A stretch of DNA of 37,378 bases, taken from the NCBI RefSeq assembly GCF_002812205.1, contig NZ_NPEA01000014.1, positions 1 to 37,378 of the forward strand. The letters are read 5' to 3'. Of this stretch, positions 27,239-37,366 are shown one piece after another. The position numbers and the translations under genes are program-made. The notes beneath the pieces are model-generated. The model saw nothing but the letters and a program-made list of their open reading frames with translations, was not told the DNA's origin and did no database searches. Every line of letters starts with the position of its first letter. Position 1 is the first letter of the stretch. This stretch comes from Leptospira neocaledonica. Its GTDB lineage: Bacteria; Spirochaetota; Leptospiria; Leptospirales; Leptospiraceae.

Positions 27239-27272
27239 AAAATTCCGAGTTGACGTCGGAAGGGACGTAAAA

Positions 27273-28331
27273 GTGAACCTTATGAAAGCAAAATCTAAAA
27301 ACTCTGTACTCCGGTCAATTGCCAAGGGAATCGGCGCTCTGGCATTAACCGCTATCTTCTCCTTATCCGCATATGCAAACGATACCCTGTTAAACGTTTC
27401 TTTCGACCCGACCAGGGAGCTTTACGAAGAAATTAATAAGAAGTTCGTAGAGTCTTGGAAGAAGAAATCAGGAAAAGACCTTACTATCCAACAATCCCAT
27501 GGTGGATCTGGAAAACAAGCTAGAGCCGTAATCGACGGATTAGAAGCGGATGTAGTAACTCTTGCTCTTGCTTATGATATTGATAGTATCGTTTCTAACG
27601 GTGGCTCCGTTTCCAAAGATTGGGAGAAAGCATTCCCGAACCATTCTACTCCATACTATTCTACAATCGTTTTCTTAGTTAGAAAAGGAAACCCTAAAGG
27701 GATCAAAGATTGGGACGATGTTGTAAAACCAGGGATCGGAGTAATCACACCAAACCCTAAAACTTCCGGTGGAGCTCGCTGGAATTATTTAGCGGCTTGG
27801 GGATTTGCAAAGAAACAATATAAAACAGAAGAAAAGGCGATCGAGTTCGTGAGAAACCTCTACAAGAACACTTCCGTTCTGGATACAGGTGCGAGAGGAT
27901 CCACTACTACCTTCGTTCAAAGAGGAATCGGTGATGTTCTTCTGGCTTGGGAAAATGAAGCAGAACTTGCTCTATCCGAGTCCAGAAAAGCAAATGGTGG
28001 AGTGGCTCAGTTCGAAGTGGTTTATCCAAGCACCAGTATTCTTGCAGAAACTCCTGTAGCAATCGTTGAAAAAGTGGCTGCTAAAAAAGGAACCCAAGAA
28101 GTAGCAAAAGCATACTTGGATTTCTTATACACAAAAGAAGGTCAGGAAATTATCGCAAAACATTTCTTCCGCCCGAACGATGCAGCCATCCTGAAAGCGA
28201 ATGTTGCCAAATTCCCTAAACTTCAATTATTCGACGTTAGAAGTATTGAAGGTTCCTGGGCAGCTGCTCATAAAAAACATTTCGCTGACGGCGGTCTTTT
28301 CGACTCCATCTACGGCGAGGCAAAGAAGTAA
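27273..28331 (+). CDS. sbp: periplasmic sulfate-binding protein
   Basis: 352 residues from GTG 27273 (AAGGGA about seven bases upstream; an ATG at 27282 is too far from it). Signal peptide to about residue 35 (SLSAYA). [50 protein letters not shown] and [17 protein letters not shown] are hallmarks of Sbp/CysP, the sulfate/thiosulfate receptor of the CysTWA ABC importer. The GGSGKQ and TSGGARW loops bind the oxyanion. First gene of the operon, with a hairpin between it and the permease genes. Sulfate versus thiosulfate cannot be told with certainty from sequence. Confidence 0.95.
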   Translation: MNLMKAKSKNSVLRSIAKGIGALALTAIFSLSAYANDTLLNVSFDPTRELYEEINKKFVESWKKKSGKDLTIQQSHGGSGKQARAVIDGLEADVVTLALAYDIDSIVSNGGSVSKDWEKAFPNHSTPYYSTIVFLVRKGNPKGIKDWDDVVKPGIGVITPNPKTSGGARWNYLAAWGFAKKQYKTEEKAIEFVRNLYKNTSVLDTGARGSTTTFVQRGIGDVLLAWENEAELALSESRKANGGVAQFEVVYPSTSILAETPVAIVEKVAAKKGTQEVAKAYLDFLYTKEGQEIIAKHFFRPNDAAILKANVAKFPKLQLFDVRSIEGSWAAAHKKHFADGGLFDSIYGEAKK

Positions 28332-28372
28332 GTAGAAACTTTCCAACTAAAAGCCCATACTTATAAAAAAGG

Positions 28373-28392
28373 GAGCCGCCTTTGGGCGGCTC
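28373..28392 (+). terminator. intercistronic hairpin after sbp
   Basis: GAGCCGCC (28373-28380) pairs perfectly with GGCGGCTC (28385-28392) around a 4-base loop. Only a short T-rich run follows (TTGGTTTG). This may be a partial terminator or RNA-end stabiliser that lets more binding protein than permease be made, as is common in ABC importers. Confidence 0.7.
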
Positions 28393-28445
28393 TTGGTTTG
28401 ACGAAATAGGGCGTTTCTCAAGAATCGACTCAAAGGGTTTCCCAT

Positions 28446-29273
28446 TTGAAACTGATTTTCCGTCCTTATTCAAAAACAAGCTTTGGTCTGTCCTTAGGAC
28501 TCACTACATTCTACCTAAGCTTACTAGTCATTATTCCATTATCCGCATTATTCTTTAAATCTGCGACCTTAGGCATTTCCGGACTCTGGGAAGTTCTTTC
28601 AGAAGAAAGGATTAAACAAGCTCTGTATTTAAGTTTCGGAGCGGGAGGGGTCGCAGCTATCATCAATCTATTCGTAGGATTTTTATTTGCCTGGGTTTTG
28701 GTTCGTTATAATTTTCCAGGCAAAAAAATCTTAGATTCACTGGTGGATCTTCCGTTCACTCTTCCTACTGCAGTGGCAGGAATCGCATTAACCACAATTT
28801 ATGCTCCTAACGGTTTTATCGGAAAATATCTGACACCTTACGGGATCAAGATCGCATACACTCCTATCGGGATTGTGATCGCTTTAGTATTCATCGGGTT
28901 TCCATTCGTTGTAAGAACTGTTCAGCCCATTCTGGAAGATCTTCCCAAAGAATTAGAAGAAAGCGCTTATTGCCTAGGAGCGAACCGATTCCAAACTTTT
29001 ATCAAGGTAATCTTACCCGAGTTAATCCCTTCTTTACTCGCAGGAACGAGTATGGCATTTGCGAGAGGAATTGGAGAATACGGATCGGTCGTTTTTATTT
29101 CAGGAAACCTTCCAGGCAAAACCGAAATTCTTCCGCTACTTATAGTTACTAAATTGGAACAGTACGAATACGCAAAGGCGACAGGAATCGCCGTTTTAAT
29201 GTTAGTCCTCTCCTTCACGATCATGTTTGGAATCAATTATCTGCAAAACAGAGCCTCTAGGAGACTAGGATGA
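28446..29273 (+). CDS. cysT: sulfate ABC permease CysT (CysU)
   Basis: 275 residues from TTG 28446; no in-frame ATG lies before the first helices, and AAAGGG stands eight bases upstream. About six transmembrane helices. The cytosolic ABC-coupling loop reads [23 protein letters not shown], and [19 protein letters not shown] is typical of CysT. Pairs with CysW to form the sulfate channel. Its TGA overlaps the cysW ATG (ATGA). Confidence 0.94.
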   Translation: MKLIFRPYSKTSFGLSLGLTTFYLSLLVIIPLSALFFKSATLGISGLWEVLSEERIKQALYLSFGAGGVAAIINLFVGFLFAWVLVRYNFPGKKILDSLVDLPFTLPTAVAGIALTTIYAPNGFIGKYLTPYGIKIAYTPIGIVIALVFIGFPFVVRTVQPILEDLPKELEESAYCLGANRFQTFIKVILPELIPSLLAGTSMAFARGIGEYGSVVFISGNLPGKTEILPLLIVTKLEQYEYAKATGIAVLMLVLSFTIMFGINYLQNRASRRLG

Positions 29274-30160
29274 AAGAAACAGAATCCGTTTGGATCCGCT
29301 TATCTTTGATCGTTGCGGTCCTCCTTCTTGCATTTATTATTCTAATCCTTCCGATCACAGTGGTCTTCTTAGAAGCATTCGCGCAGGGTTGGGAGGCTTA
29401 CTTAAAAGGATTACAGGACAGCGATACGATTGCCGCAATGCTCATGACATTGAAGGTAGCAGCTATCGCAGTTCCTTTAAACACTGCCTTCGGGTTGATT
29501 GCTGCATTTCTTTTAACAAGATTTGAATTCCCCGGAAAAAATATACTTCTTACAATTATAGATTCCCCATTTGCTGTTTCTCCAGTAATCTCCGGTCTGA
29601 TTTTCCTTTTACTTTTCGGAAAACAAGGATGGATGGGAGATATATTAGAAGAGTGGAATATTAAAATCGTATTTAATACTCCTGGACTCGTGATTGCTAC
29701 GGTATTTATCACACTTCCATTCGTAGCCAGAGAATTGATCCCTCTTATGCAAAGCCAGGGAAAAGAAGAAGAAGAGGCCGGGATCTTACTAGGAGCTTCT
29801 CTCTACCAGACATTCATTAAAATTATCATCCCGAATATCAAATGGGGACTCTTGTACGGACTTATACTTTGTAATGCGAGAGCAATGGGAGAATTCGGAG
29901 CGGTTTCCGTTCTATCCGGACATATCCGAGGAAAAACCAATACCTTACCCTTGCAGATAGAAATGTTATATAACGAGTATAATTCCGTAGGAGCATTTTC
30001 AGCCGCATCTGTACTTGTATTTCTTTCGCTACTAACGTTACTCTTAAAAACGATCTTAGAAAGAAATCTTCATAGAAAAGAAGAGCTTGTAATTCCGGAA
30101 GATCCATCTGAGGAAAAAAAAGTAAAAAAAAAGAAAGGTCCCTCGGATTTTCAAATATAG
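29270..30160 (+). CDS. cysW: sulfate ABC permease CysW
   Basis: 296 residues, six transmembrane helices. Coupling loop [22 protein letters not shown] and [21 protein letters not shown] are diagnostic of CysW. The C-terminus carries a charged tail ([16 protein letters not shown]) that exceeds the usual end of the family. Translated in step with cysT through an ATGA overlap; cysA follows after nine bases. Confidence 0.94.
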   Translation: MKETESVWIRLSLIVAVLLLAFIILILPITVVFLEAFAQGWEAYLKGLQDSDTIAAMLMTLKVAAIAVPLNTAFGLIAAFLLTRFEFPGKNILLTIIDSPFAVSPVISGLIFLLLFGKQGWMGDILEEWNIKIVFNTPGLVIATVFITLPFVARELIPLMQSQGKEEEEAGILLGASLYQTFIKIIIPNIKWGLLYGLILCNARAMGEFGAVSVLSGHIRGKTNTLPLQIEMLYNEYNSVGAFSAASVLVFLSLLTLLLKTILERNLHRKEELVIPEDPSEEKKVKKKKGPSDFQI

Positions 30161-30169
30161 GAGAATAAG

Positions 30170-31243
30170 ATGTCCATCGAAATTCGAAATGTAAGCAAAC
30201 GATTCGGAAAATTCCAGGCCTTGGACCAAGTGGACCTGACCATCCCGAATGGAGATCTAGTCGCATTACTCGGGCCATCCGGAAGTGGAAAAACCACATT
30301 ATTAAGAATGATCGCAGGTCTTGATACTCCGGACGAAGGAGAAATCTTGTTCAACGGAGAGAAATCTAAATCCAAAAATTCCAAGGACAGAGGAGTAGGA
30401 TTCGTATTCCAACATTATGCTCTCTTTAGGCATATGACGATTTTTGAAAATATCGCATTCGGCCTAAAAGTTCGCCCTCGATCAATAAGGCCTTCCAAGG
30501 AAGAGATCCAAGAGAAGGTATTCCAACTTCTGAAATTAGTACAGTTGGAAAATTTCCATGCAAGATTTCCATTTGAATTGTCGGGAGGACAAAGACAAAG
30601 GGTTGCTTTGGCCAGAGCATTGGCCATAGAACCTAAGTTTTTACTTCTAGATGAACCTTTCGGAGCCTTAGACGCCAAGGTTAGAAAAGAATTACGCACT
30701 TGGCTCAGAAGACTTCACGACGAAATCCATATCACTAGCGTATTCGTGACTCACGACCAAGAAGAAGCATTGGAAGTTAGTGATTCAATTGTTATCTTAA
30801 GGTCCGGAAAAATTGAACAGATCGGTACCCCTGACGAGGTTTATAATAAACCTAAGACACCTTTCGTTTTCCACTTCTTAGGAGACGTCAACCTTTTCCA
30901 CGGAAGAATCCACGAAGGAAATGCAAAGATCGGAGACTTGAACGTAGAAACACCCGAACATTCGGATGTTGTGGACAAGGAAGGAGTTGCCTACGTTAGA
31001 CCGTATGATGTGGAAATTTCCAGAACTTCTTCCCAAGGGATCCCTGCGGAAATCCAATACATTCATTCTACGGGTAGAAATGTTAGGATAGAATTAAAAC
31101 GTTTGGATTCGGGAACTTTAATCGAGTCCTTATTGGACCAATCCGCTTTTAAAGAGCTAAATCTACTGCCCGGCGAAACCGTGTATCTCAGAATCAGAAA
31201 AGCAAAAGTATATGTAGAATATATGGAAGACTTTTCGATCTAG
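30170..31243 (+). CDS. cysA: sulfate ABC ATPase CysA
   Basis: 357 residues. Walker A GPSGSGKT (35-42), Q-loop Q81, signature ELSGGQRQR (about 136-144), Walker B FLLLDEP (157-163) and switch H195 are intact. The C-terminal part (about 235-357, with [12 protein letters not shown] and [13 protein letters not shown]) is the TOBE-like regulatory region of the CysA/sulfate branch. GGAG lies close to the ATG. Last gene of the sulfate operon, closed by a clear terminator. Confidence 0.96.
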   Translation: MSIEIRNVSKRFGKFQALDQVDLTIPNGDLVALLGPSGSGKTTLLRMIAGLDTPDEGEILFNGEKSKSKNSKDRGVGFVFQHYALFRHMTIFENIAFGLKVRPRSIRPSKEEIQEKVFQLLKLVQLENFHARFPFELSGGQRQRVALARALAIEPKFLLLDEPFGALDAKVRKELRTWLRRLHDEIHITSVFVTHDQEEALEVSDSIVILRSGKIEQIGTPDEVYNKPKTPFVFHFLGDVNLFHGRIHEGNAKIGDLNVETPEHSDVVDKEGVAYVRPYDVEISRTSSQGIPAEIQYIHSTGRNVRIELKRLDSGTLIESLLDQSAFKELNLLPGETVYLRIRKAKVYVEYMEDFSI

Positions 31244-31272
31244 TTTCAAAAAGTTAGAAAAAAATCCGAAAG

Positions 31273-31303
31273 AAAATCCCCGTAATAGTATAACGGGGAT
31301 TTT
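31273..31303. terminator. bidirectional intrinsic terminator
   Basis: AAAATCCCCGT (31273-31283) pairs with ACGGGGATTTT (31293-31303) over a 9-base loop; T-runs follow in both directions. It ends the sulfate operon and the convergent small exported-protein gene. Confidence 0.85.
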
Positions 31304-31318
31304 TTATATCAATAGACC

Positions 31319-31678
31319 TTATTTGGAAAGAATTTCAGTACCAGTTCCATTTCCCCAAGTACCTTCTAATCTATTTCCTCCATTCTTTACGGTATAGATC
31401 ACAGGATAAGTATCGCCCCAATCCACTGTTAAAGTATTTCCGCTCAAAGTGCCCGTTCCAGAAAAACTATTTCCTACAGACCATTCGAAATTGTAAGACC
31501 CATCCTCGTTTAAAGTGATAGTAACACTTCCTTTATATTTGCTTCCATTTGGATTTGTACCCGTCACTTTATAAGTTCCGTAAACGTTCAAGGATTGAGC
31601 GCTCAAATAAGAGAAGGAAACGGTCAAAGCGATCACGGTAAATAAAGCTATAATTTTAGCTTTAGGATTTCTAAACAT
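31319..31678 (-). CDS. small exported beta-rich protein
   Basis: 119 residues. GGGAGG precedes the ATG. Signal peptide to about residue 27 (SFSYLSAQ). The mature part has short beta-strand-like repeats with Gly, Thr and Trp (YGTYKVTGTNPNGSKYKG, SGTGTLSGNTLTVDWGD, LEGTWGNGTGTEIL), resembling a small calycin or lipocalin-like barrel that ends before the usual length. No lipobox. Function unknown. Confidence 0.75.
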   Translation of the reverse strand: MFRNPKAKIIALFTVIALTVSFSYLSAQSLNVYGTYKVTGTNPNGSKYKGSVTITLNEDGSYNFEWSVGNSFSGTGTLSGNTLTVDWGDTYPVIYTVKNGGNRLEGTWGNGTGTEILSK

Positions 31679-31777
31679 GAATACCTCCCATGTGAGGGGA
31701 AAATAAAAACACAGATTCGGATCTAATCAAGATTTTTACTGGAACTCAGAAAACATTTATTTCCAACTGGAATCTCT

Positions 31778-34700
31778 CTAAATGCAGGAATCATAACCTC
31801 TCAAGATCCATTTTCTGGATTCGGCAGGGTCAATCACAGCGTCAATTTCCAAATAAGAAGCCATATTAATTGCCTTACCTCTTTCGTAAGCCTCGGCGAC
31901 CAAACGTTCGAATAAAATTTGTCTTTCTTTCCAGTCCTTAACTTCTGCGAGTTCCTTTTGATATCCTGTTCTAATCTCTCCTTCTATCCCCATTGCTCCG
32001 AATTCTCCCGTAGGCCAGGAGATCGTAAATACAGGAGAATGGAAACTGCCTGCGGCCATAGCCATTGCGCCTAGTCCGTATCCTTTTCTGAGAATAATTG
32101 TAAACACGGGAACCTGTAAAGATGCACCTGCCTCGAAAAATTTAGCTGCCTTACGCACGAGTCCCTTCTTCTCTACTTCCGGTCCTACCATGAATCCAGG
32201 TGTATCACAAAGAAATAATATTGGAAGTTTGTTCAGATCGCAGAATTCAGCAAACTCGGAGGCCTTCTCCGCTCCTTCTGCATCGATCGCTCCGCCAAGA
32301 TGAGTTGGATTATTCGCGATCAAACCTAAAGGCCTACCTTCTATTCGAATGAGAGAAGTAACAATTCCTTTGGCAAAGTCCTTTTTGAATTCCAGAACGG
32401 AATCCGTATCCGCCAAGGAAGAGATAATAGAACGTATCTCATAAGATCTCAAGCGGTTTTCAGGAATAAGAGTCCTTAGGATTTTTTGGTCCTTATATTC
32501 TATTTTCTTGATATATCCCTGAAAATAAGACAATACCTTTTTAGCAGTACGAATCGCTTCTTCTTCATTCTTTACTAATATATCGATTACGCCGTTTTTG
32601 GTTTGGGTTTCAGAGGGACCAATCTCTTCGGCGGAAAAATTTCCGAGTCCTCCACCTTTTACCATCACAGGACCACCCATGCCTATATTAGAATCTTCTG
32701 TTGCAATCCTGATATCGCTTGCACCGAATAAGGCAGCGTTTCCTGCAAAACATCTACCTGAAGCGATAGCGACCCTGAGACTTTTTCCTTTTAAGCCTGC
32801 ATATTTACGAAATGTATGCAGATCCAAACCTGCAACCGCAGGCATATCCACCTCTCCGGGCCGACCTCCCCCACCTTCCGTAAAAAATACCAACGGAAGT
32901 TTTTGACTCTCCACCATTTCTAAAAATCGATCCGTCTTTTTATGATTCATAGCACCTTGGGTTCCCATAAAGACGGTATAATCATAGGCGAGTACGGAAA
33001 CTCTTGCTAGGTGAGAATCGAAAAGTTCTCCATTTACTGTTCCAAGCCCTGCAATGAGTCCATCCGCAGGACTAAGTTTGATCAATTCTTCTAAGGACCT
33101 TCTTCTTCTCTGGGCCGCAATGGCCAGACTTCCATATTCTACAAAACTTCCTAGATCGCAAAGATCTGCCACATTCTCTCTTGCAGTTCTTTGTCCTCTT
33201 TTATGCCGTTTGGAAACCGCTTGTGGTCTAGAAATATCCTCATTCAAAATTAAACGATCCAAAACTTCCTGCAAATCCGGACGAATGTAATCCGGATCGA
33301 TATCTTCCGAATGGTTGAGAGAAGGATGTTCCAGATCTTGCGATCGAATCCATACTAATGCCTCTCCCTCTGAAATGACCTTTCCGGGCTCGATCAAAAC
33401 CCTTTCTATAATTCCTGTAATCTCGGAATGCAAAAGATGTTCCATTTTCATGGAAGAAAGAAGTGCGACCTTCTCTCCCTTCCGGATAGGGTCACCTTCT
33501 TTAGGATAAATTTCGACAAGACTTCCTGTCATTGGAGAATGAAACGAACTTAATCCATCCGGGACTTCTTCTTTTATTTTATAATTTTCTAAATTATCAT
33601 TCTTTGGTATTTCAAAATTGTATTTTTTATGCTCTGTTATAGAAGGAGAAAGCAGTTCTTCAATATTCTCTTCTATAAACTTGGTCCAAACTTCATAGGT
33701 CTCAAGTTCTTTCCTTTTAAATAGATTCAAAAGAATTGGAAGATTTGTTTTGATGCCCTCTACTCTAAATTCGGATAACGCGCGATACGCGAAGTGGATC
33801 AATTTGGAAAACTTAATATGCTTAGAATGAACGATTAATTTCGCAAGTAAGGAATCGAAATTTGGACCCACTTCATAACCGGAATATGCGGAACTATCCA
33901 CTCTAATCCCTGGTCCCGAGCTAGGTTCGAATACTTTTATTTTTCCGGAAGAAGGAATGATCTCTCCTTTTTGGTCCCAAGTTTCCGAATTAATTCTAAT
34001 CTGAATTGCATAACCTTTCGGAGATTCTATATTTTTCTGATCCAATCCGATCTCTTGTAGGGATTTTCCGGAAGCAATCTCCAACTGTGCTTCTACAAGA
34101 TCCACTCCGGTGATTTCTTCAGTGATCGTATGTTCTACCTGCAATCTTGGATTTGATTCGATAAAATAAATCTCGGATCCAGGACTGATTAAAAATTCAA
34201 AAGTACCTAAACTTTTATAAGAAAGATGAGAGGCCATCAGCAAAGAATAAGAGATAATCTTTTCTCGGATCTTAGGATCTAAAAAAGGAGCGGGTGCAAT
34301 CTCTAATAATTTTTGATTTTTTCTTTGAAGAGAACAGTCCCTTTCCCAAAAATGAAGAATATTTCCGGAACCATCTCCTAAAATCTGCACCTCCACATGT
34401 CTTGCAGTGGGTAGGTATTTTTCGGCATACAAATTAGGATTTCCGAATGAATGTAAAGCTTCTTCTGCGCAATGTTTGAACTTGTTTTCCAATTCTTCAG
34501 CGCTGTTAATAATACGGATACCTCTTCCCCCTCCTCCAGCGATTGCTTTCAAAAGGAATATTCCATTTTTAGAATAGAATTCTTTTGCCTCTTTTAGATC
34601 GATTACTTTGCGAAGTCCGGGCAAGGTCGGAACTTCCAAGGATTCTGCAAGTAGTACTGCTTTTAGTTTATCTCCTAAAATTTCAAGTGTCTTGGGATCA

Positions 34701-35014
34701 GGACCGACAAAATTCATCTTGGAGTCTTCACATCTCTTTGCGAAGGTGAAATTCTCGCTTAAAAATCCGTAACCTGGATGAATAGAATCGCAACCTTCTC
34801 CCCTTGCGATTGATAGTATCTCTTCTTGATCTAAATATGCTTTCGCGCCTCTTCCTTTTAAAGGAACCGAAACATCAGTCACTAATCTATGCCTGGAGTT
34901 AGAATCGTCTTCCGAATATATTGAGACTGTAGGAACTCCTAAACTGGAAGCTGCTCTTGCAATTCGAATGGCAACTTCTCCCCGATTCGCGATTAATAAT
35001 TTGGATAATTTCAT
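31778..35014 (-). CDS. single-chain biotin-dependent acyl-CoA carboxylase (BC-BCCP-CT fusion)
   Basis: 1,078 residues from ATG 35014 (MKLSKLLIANRGEVAIRI, where the family normally begins); an in-frame ATG at 35107 would add 31 residues unlike the family. Residues about 1-450 are biotin carboxylase: KAIAGGGGRGIRI, WERDCSLQRKNQKLLE and ESNPRLQVEHTITEE. A biotin-carrier domain follows (SSMKMEH, biotinyl Lys523). From about 575 to the end is a carboxyltransferase with GGGGRPGEVD, ASGRCFAGNAALFGASD, CDTPGFMVGPE and EFGAMGIEGEI. Such single-chain enzymes include long-chain acyl-CoA carboxylases of actinobacteria; the substrate (acetyl-, propionyl- or longer) is not readable by eye. Divergent from the TauD-like gene. 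Confidence 0.92.
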   Translation of the reverse strand: MKLSKLLIANRGEVAIRIARAASSLGVPTVSIYSEDDSNSRHRLVTDVSVPLKGRGAKAYLDQEEILSIARGEGCDSIHPGYGFLSENFTFAKRCEDSKMNFVGPDPKTLEILGDKLKAVLLAESLEVPTLPGLRKVIDLKEAKEFYSKNGIFLLKAIAGGGGRGIRIINSAEELENKFKHCAEEALHSFGNPNLYAEKYLPTARHVEVQILGDGSGNILHFWERDCSLQRKNQKLLEIAPAPFLDPKIREKIISYSLLMASHLSYKSLGTFEFLISPGSEIYFIESNPRLQVEHTITEEITGVDLVEAQLEIASGKSLQEIGLDQKNIESPKGYAIQIRINSETWDQKGEIIPSSGKIKVFEPSSGPGIRVDSSAYSGYEVGPNFDSLLAKLIVHSKHIKFSKLIHFAYRALSEFRVEGIKTNLPILLNLFKRKELETYEVWTKFIEENIEELLSPSITEHKKYNFEIPKNDNLENYKIKEEVPDGLSSFHSPMTGSLVEIYPKEGDPIRKGEKVALLSSMKMEHLLHSEITGIIERVLIEPGKVISEGEALVWIRSQDLEHPSLNHSEDIDPDYIRPDLQEVLDRLILNEDISRPQAVSKRHKRGQRTARENVADLCDLGSFVEYGSLAIAAQRRRRSLEELIKLSPADGLIAGLGTVNGELFDSHLARVSVLAYDYTVFMGTQGAMNHKKTDRFLEMVESQKLPLVFFTEGGGGRPGEVDMPAVAGLDLHTFRKYAGLKGKSLRVAIASGRCFAGNAALFGASDIRIATEDSNIGMGGPVMVKGGGLGNFSAEEIGPSETQTKNGVIDILVKNEEEAIRTAKKVLSYFQGYIKKIEYKDQKILRTLIPENRLRSYEIRSIISSLADTDSVLEFKKDFAKGIVTSLIRIEGRPLGLIANNPTHLGGAIDAEGAEKASEFAEFCDLNKLPILFLCDTPGFMVGPEVEKKGLVRKAAKFFEAGASLQVPVFTIILRKGYGLGAMAMAAGSFHSPVFTISWPTGEFGAMGIEGEIRTGYQKELAEVKDWKERQILFERLVAEAYERGKAINMASYLEIDAVIDPAESRKWILRGYDSCI

Positions 35015-35118
35015 AAGTTGGAGGAAGTTTTGTGAGAAAGTCCTTAAGGTCGATCCAGTTTCCGAGCCACCTATAAATTTTGAACGAATGCATAATTTAT
35101 TGTACATTCGTATAAATC

Positions 35119-35147
35119 ATTATCCATAATAGCGATTTTTATTCCAA
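35119..35147 (-). promoter_or_regulatory. promoter candidate for the acyl-CoA carboxylase
   Basis: On the minus strand TTGGAA (35142-35147) and GATAAT (35119-35124) are 17 bases apart. Transcription would begin close to the ATG at 35107, leaving a leader of roughly 100 bases before the preferred start at 35014. Confidence 0.4.
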
Positions 35148-35212
35148 TATATTAGATATACAGATCGAATCGAGAATAGAACTTTATTGAAGTGGGTTAA
35201 AAGGGAATCGAT

Positions 35213-36358
35213 ATGTCTACGACTAGTCTTGTTCGAACTTCAGATAAAAAAAAGGATCTGATCAAAAAAGTGAAATCTGAAAAAAAGAAAACTAGATCCT
35301 CCAAAACTTCGGATGAGATCTCCAAAAACCTGATCAAAGGTTTGAATCTTCCAATCGTTTATTCTCCTTCTTCTCCTGAAAAAACAGACTTAAAATATCT
35401 AACTGACTGGATCAAGAAGAACCAAAAAGAAATACAAAGAGATCTGTTGATCTATGGTGCGATATTATTTAGAGGTTTTAATATAGGTTCTTCCGAAAAT
35501 TTCGAAAAGGTTGCTTTGGGTCTTGATTCCAATTTGTCGGAAGCGTATCTGGGAACTTCTCCCAGAGATAAAAAAACGAAATTTGTTCATACAGCCAGCG
35601 AACTTCCCTCGGCTTATCCGATTATGCAACATGCGGAGATGAGCTTCCTTAATAAACCTCCTAAGAAACTTTTCTTTTATGCAAAAGTTGCCCCTACTAA
35701 AAACGGAGAAACTCCCATTACCGATCTAAGAACTGTCTTAAGAGAAATGCCTAGTCATATTTCGGATAAAGTAGAAAAACAAGGGATCAAATATATTCGT
35801 CATTATGATGGTCCTGGAGCTTCTCGCTATAGTCTTTGGAAAACAAAACCTTGGAGCGAAATGTTCAAAACGGAAGATAAAAAGGAAGCGGAGAAGGAGA
35901 TAAAAAAACAAAGTTTTATCCATGAATGGTTGCCTGGAAATAAATTAAGATTAATTAATTCTCAAGTAGGTGTCAGAAAACACCCTGTTGCCGGATCCAA
36001 GGCTTGGCATAATCATAGTCAAACTTTCCATATAGACTCACCCCGATTAGAATATAAATATATTTTTAAAAGACAGAAAACATTAAGAGGATTGGGAGTT
36101 TATTTGATTTTAAACCTATTGACCGGGATCAAAAAACTATTCAGTAAATCGGAAGATTTAGACGTTCATGCCACGTATGGAGATGGATCAGAAATATCTA
36201 ATAAGGATATCAAAACTATAGTAGATGTTTTCTGGAAGAATATCCAGATTTTCTCCTGGCAGAAAGATGATATTCTTTATATCGATAATTATTCCGTTTC
36301 TCACGGAAGACTTCCATTTGTTGGCCAGAGAGAGATTCAAGTAGCCTGGACGGAATAG
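35213..36358 (+). CDS. TauD/TfdA-like Fe(II)/2-oxoglutarate dioxygenase
   Basis: 381 residues. AAGGG lies seven bases from the ATG. After a Lys/Ser-rich N-terminus of about 45 residues, YGAILFRGFNIGSSENFEK opens the jelly-roll domain. MQHAEMSFLNKPPKKLFFYA supplies His and an acidic residue (H-x-E instead of the common H-x-D). The distal His and the 2-oxoglutarate-binding Arg come from VSHGRLPFVGQREIQVAW near the C-terminus. The H-x-E variant is typical of SyrP-like amino-acid hydroxylases in this superfamily. An insertion rich in Lys precedes the last strands. Substrate unknown. Divergent from the carboxylase gene and convergent with a LysR gene. Confidence 0.9.
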   Translation: MSTTSLVRTSDKKKDLIKKVKSEKKKTRSSKTSDEISKNLIKGLNLPIVYSPSSPEKTDLKYLTDWIKKNQKEIQRDLLIYGAILFRGFNIGSSENFEKVALGLDSNLSEAYLGTSPRDKKTKFVHTASELPSAYPIMQHAEMSFLNKPPKKLFFYAKVAPTKNGETPITDLRTVLREMPSHISDKVEKQGIKYIRHYDGPGASRYSLWKTKPWSEMFKTEDKKEAEKEIKKQSFIHEWLPGNKLRLINSQVGVRKHPVAGSKAWHNHSQTFHIDSPRLEYKYIFKRQKTLRGLGVYLILNLLTGIKKLFSKSEDLDVHATYGDGSEISNKDIKTIVDVFWKNIQIFSWQKDDILYIDNYSVSHGRLPFVGQREIQVAWTE

Positions 36359-36448
36359 ATAACCTTTCATTTAAATCTTCGACTGTACTTAAATTCAGGA
36401 TTTCTTTTACAATAAGCCGCGCAAAACCGGTAGATTTTACTCCTTGCG

Positions 36449-37366
36449 TTAAAGCCTCATTACGTCCATGAGGCATTCTGCATGTTTGTTTTTGATAAAG
36501 CTACTTTCAGATACGAAACTTAAAAAAGTTTTTAAGGAAGGATTCTGATTCTCCGGAACATAAAAGACCGAAACAGGCAAATACAGCTGTTTGATCGGAA
36601 CAAATTTGGTATCAGCGGGTGCAAAATTCTGAGCACCCAAAATGGTCAAAGAAACTCCTTTGCCTGTCGCTACTAAGATAGGACAACTTTCTCTTTCGTT
36701 CTTGATATACACCTTAGGTTTGATCCCGCTTTGTTTAAAAAGAGAAGAGATCGTATCATAAAAACTACCAGAGTCCTTTTTAGGATGTAATATGATGGTT
36801 TCGTCCTTTAGTTCCTTAAATTCTATCTCCTCTCTTTTAGCAAGGGGGTGTTTTTTGGGAACAAGCACACCAAGCACCTCGTCATGGACTGGATGTTTTT
36901 CCAAATGAGAATCAGAAACAACTCCTTCTAAAAAACAAATATCAAACTGTGCGGATTTTAACCCCTTAATAATCCTATTTCGGGATTCCTGCTGAAGCTG
37001 CAATTTGATCTTAGGAAAACGGTCCTGAAATTCATTAATGATCTGAGGCAAACTCGCCATAAATGTAGTCGTGGAAAAGCCGATGCTAAGCCCTCCTGCT
37101 TTAAGTTTACCGATAGAGCGGACTTCTTTTTCGATTTTTTCCGCTTTCGAGATAATCTCTCTACCTTCTTTTAAAAGATACACTCCCGCTCCGGTAAGTT
37201 TTACATGCCTTGTAGATCTCTCGAATAATTTGGTGGAAAGTTCCTCTTCGAAAGATGAGATCAAGCGAGTAAGAGGAGGTTGCGACATTCCTAAAATTTC
37301 CGCACTCTTTCGGAAGTTCAACTCCTCTGCAACGACTATGAAAGATTTCAATTTAGACAAATCCAT
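36449..37366 (-). CDS. LysR-type transcriptional regulator
   Basis: 305 residues. N-terminal winged helix-turn-helix (about 1-60: MDLSKLKSFIVVAEELNF, SQPPLTRLISSFEEEL, FERSTRHVKLTGAG) followed by a periplasmic-binding-like effector domain (about 90-300, with LSIGFSTTTFMASLPQIINE). No signal peptide. The sequence SQPPLTRLI is typical of the LysR/BenM-CatM branch. Its target is probably a neighbouring operon outside the window or the convergent TauD-like gene; the window ends 12 bases upstream of its start, so its promoter is not visible. Confidence 0.93.
   Translation of the reverse strand: MDLSKLKSFIVVAEELNFRKSAEILGMSQPPLTRLISSFEEELSTKLFERSTRHVKLTGAGVYLLKEGREIISKAEKIEKEVRSIGKLKAGGLSIGFSTTTFMASLPQIINEFQDRFPKIKLQLQQESRNRIIKGLKSAQFDICFLEGVVSDSHLEKHPVHDEVLGVLVPKKHPLAKREEIEFKELKDETIILHPKKDSGSFYDTISSLFKQSGIKPKVYIKNERESCPILVATGKGVSLTILGAQNFAPADTKFVPIKQLYLPVSVFYVPENQNPSLKTFLSFVSESSFIKNKHAECLMDVMRL

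Noticed and set aside
27089..27272. Sulfur-related riboswitch (S-box/SAM type) before sbp
   Set aside because: The leader is too short and holds only simple palindromes, without the multi-helix core of known sulfur riboswitches.
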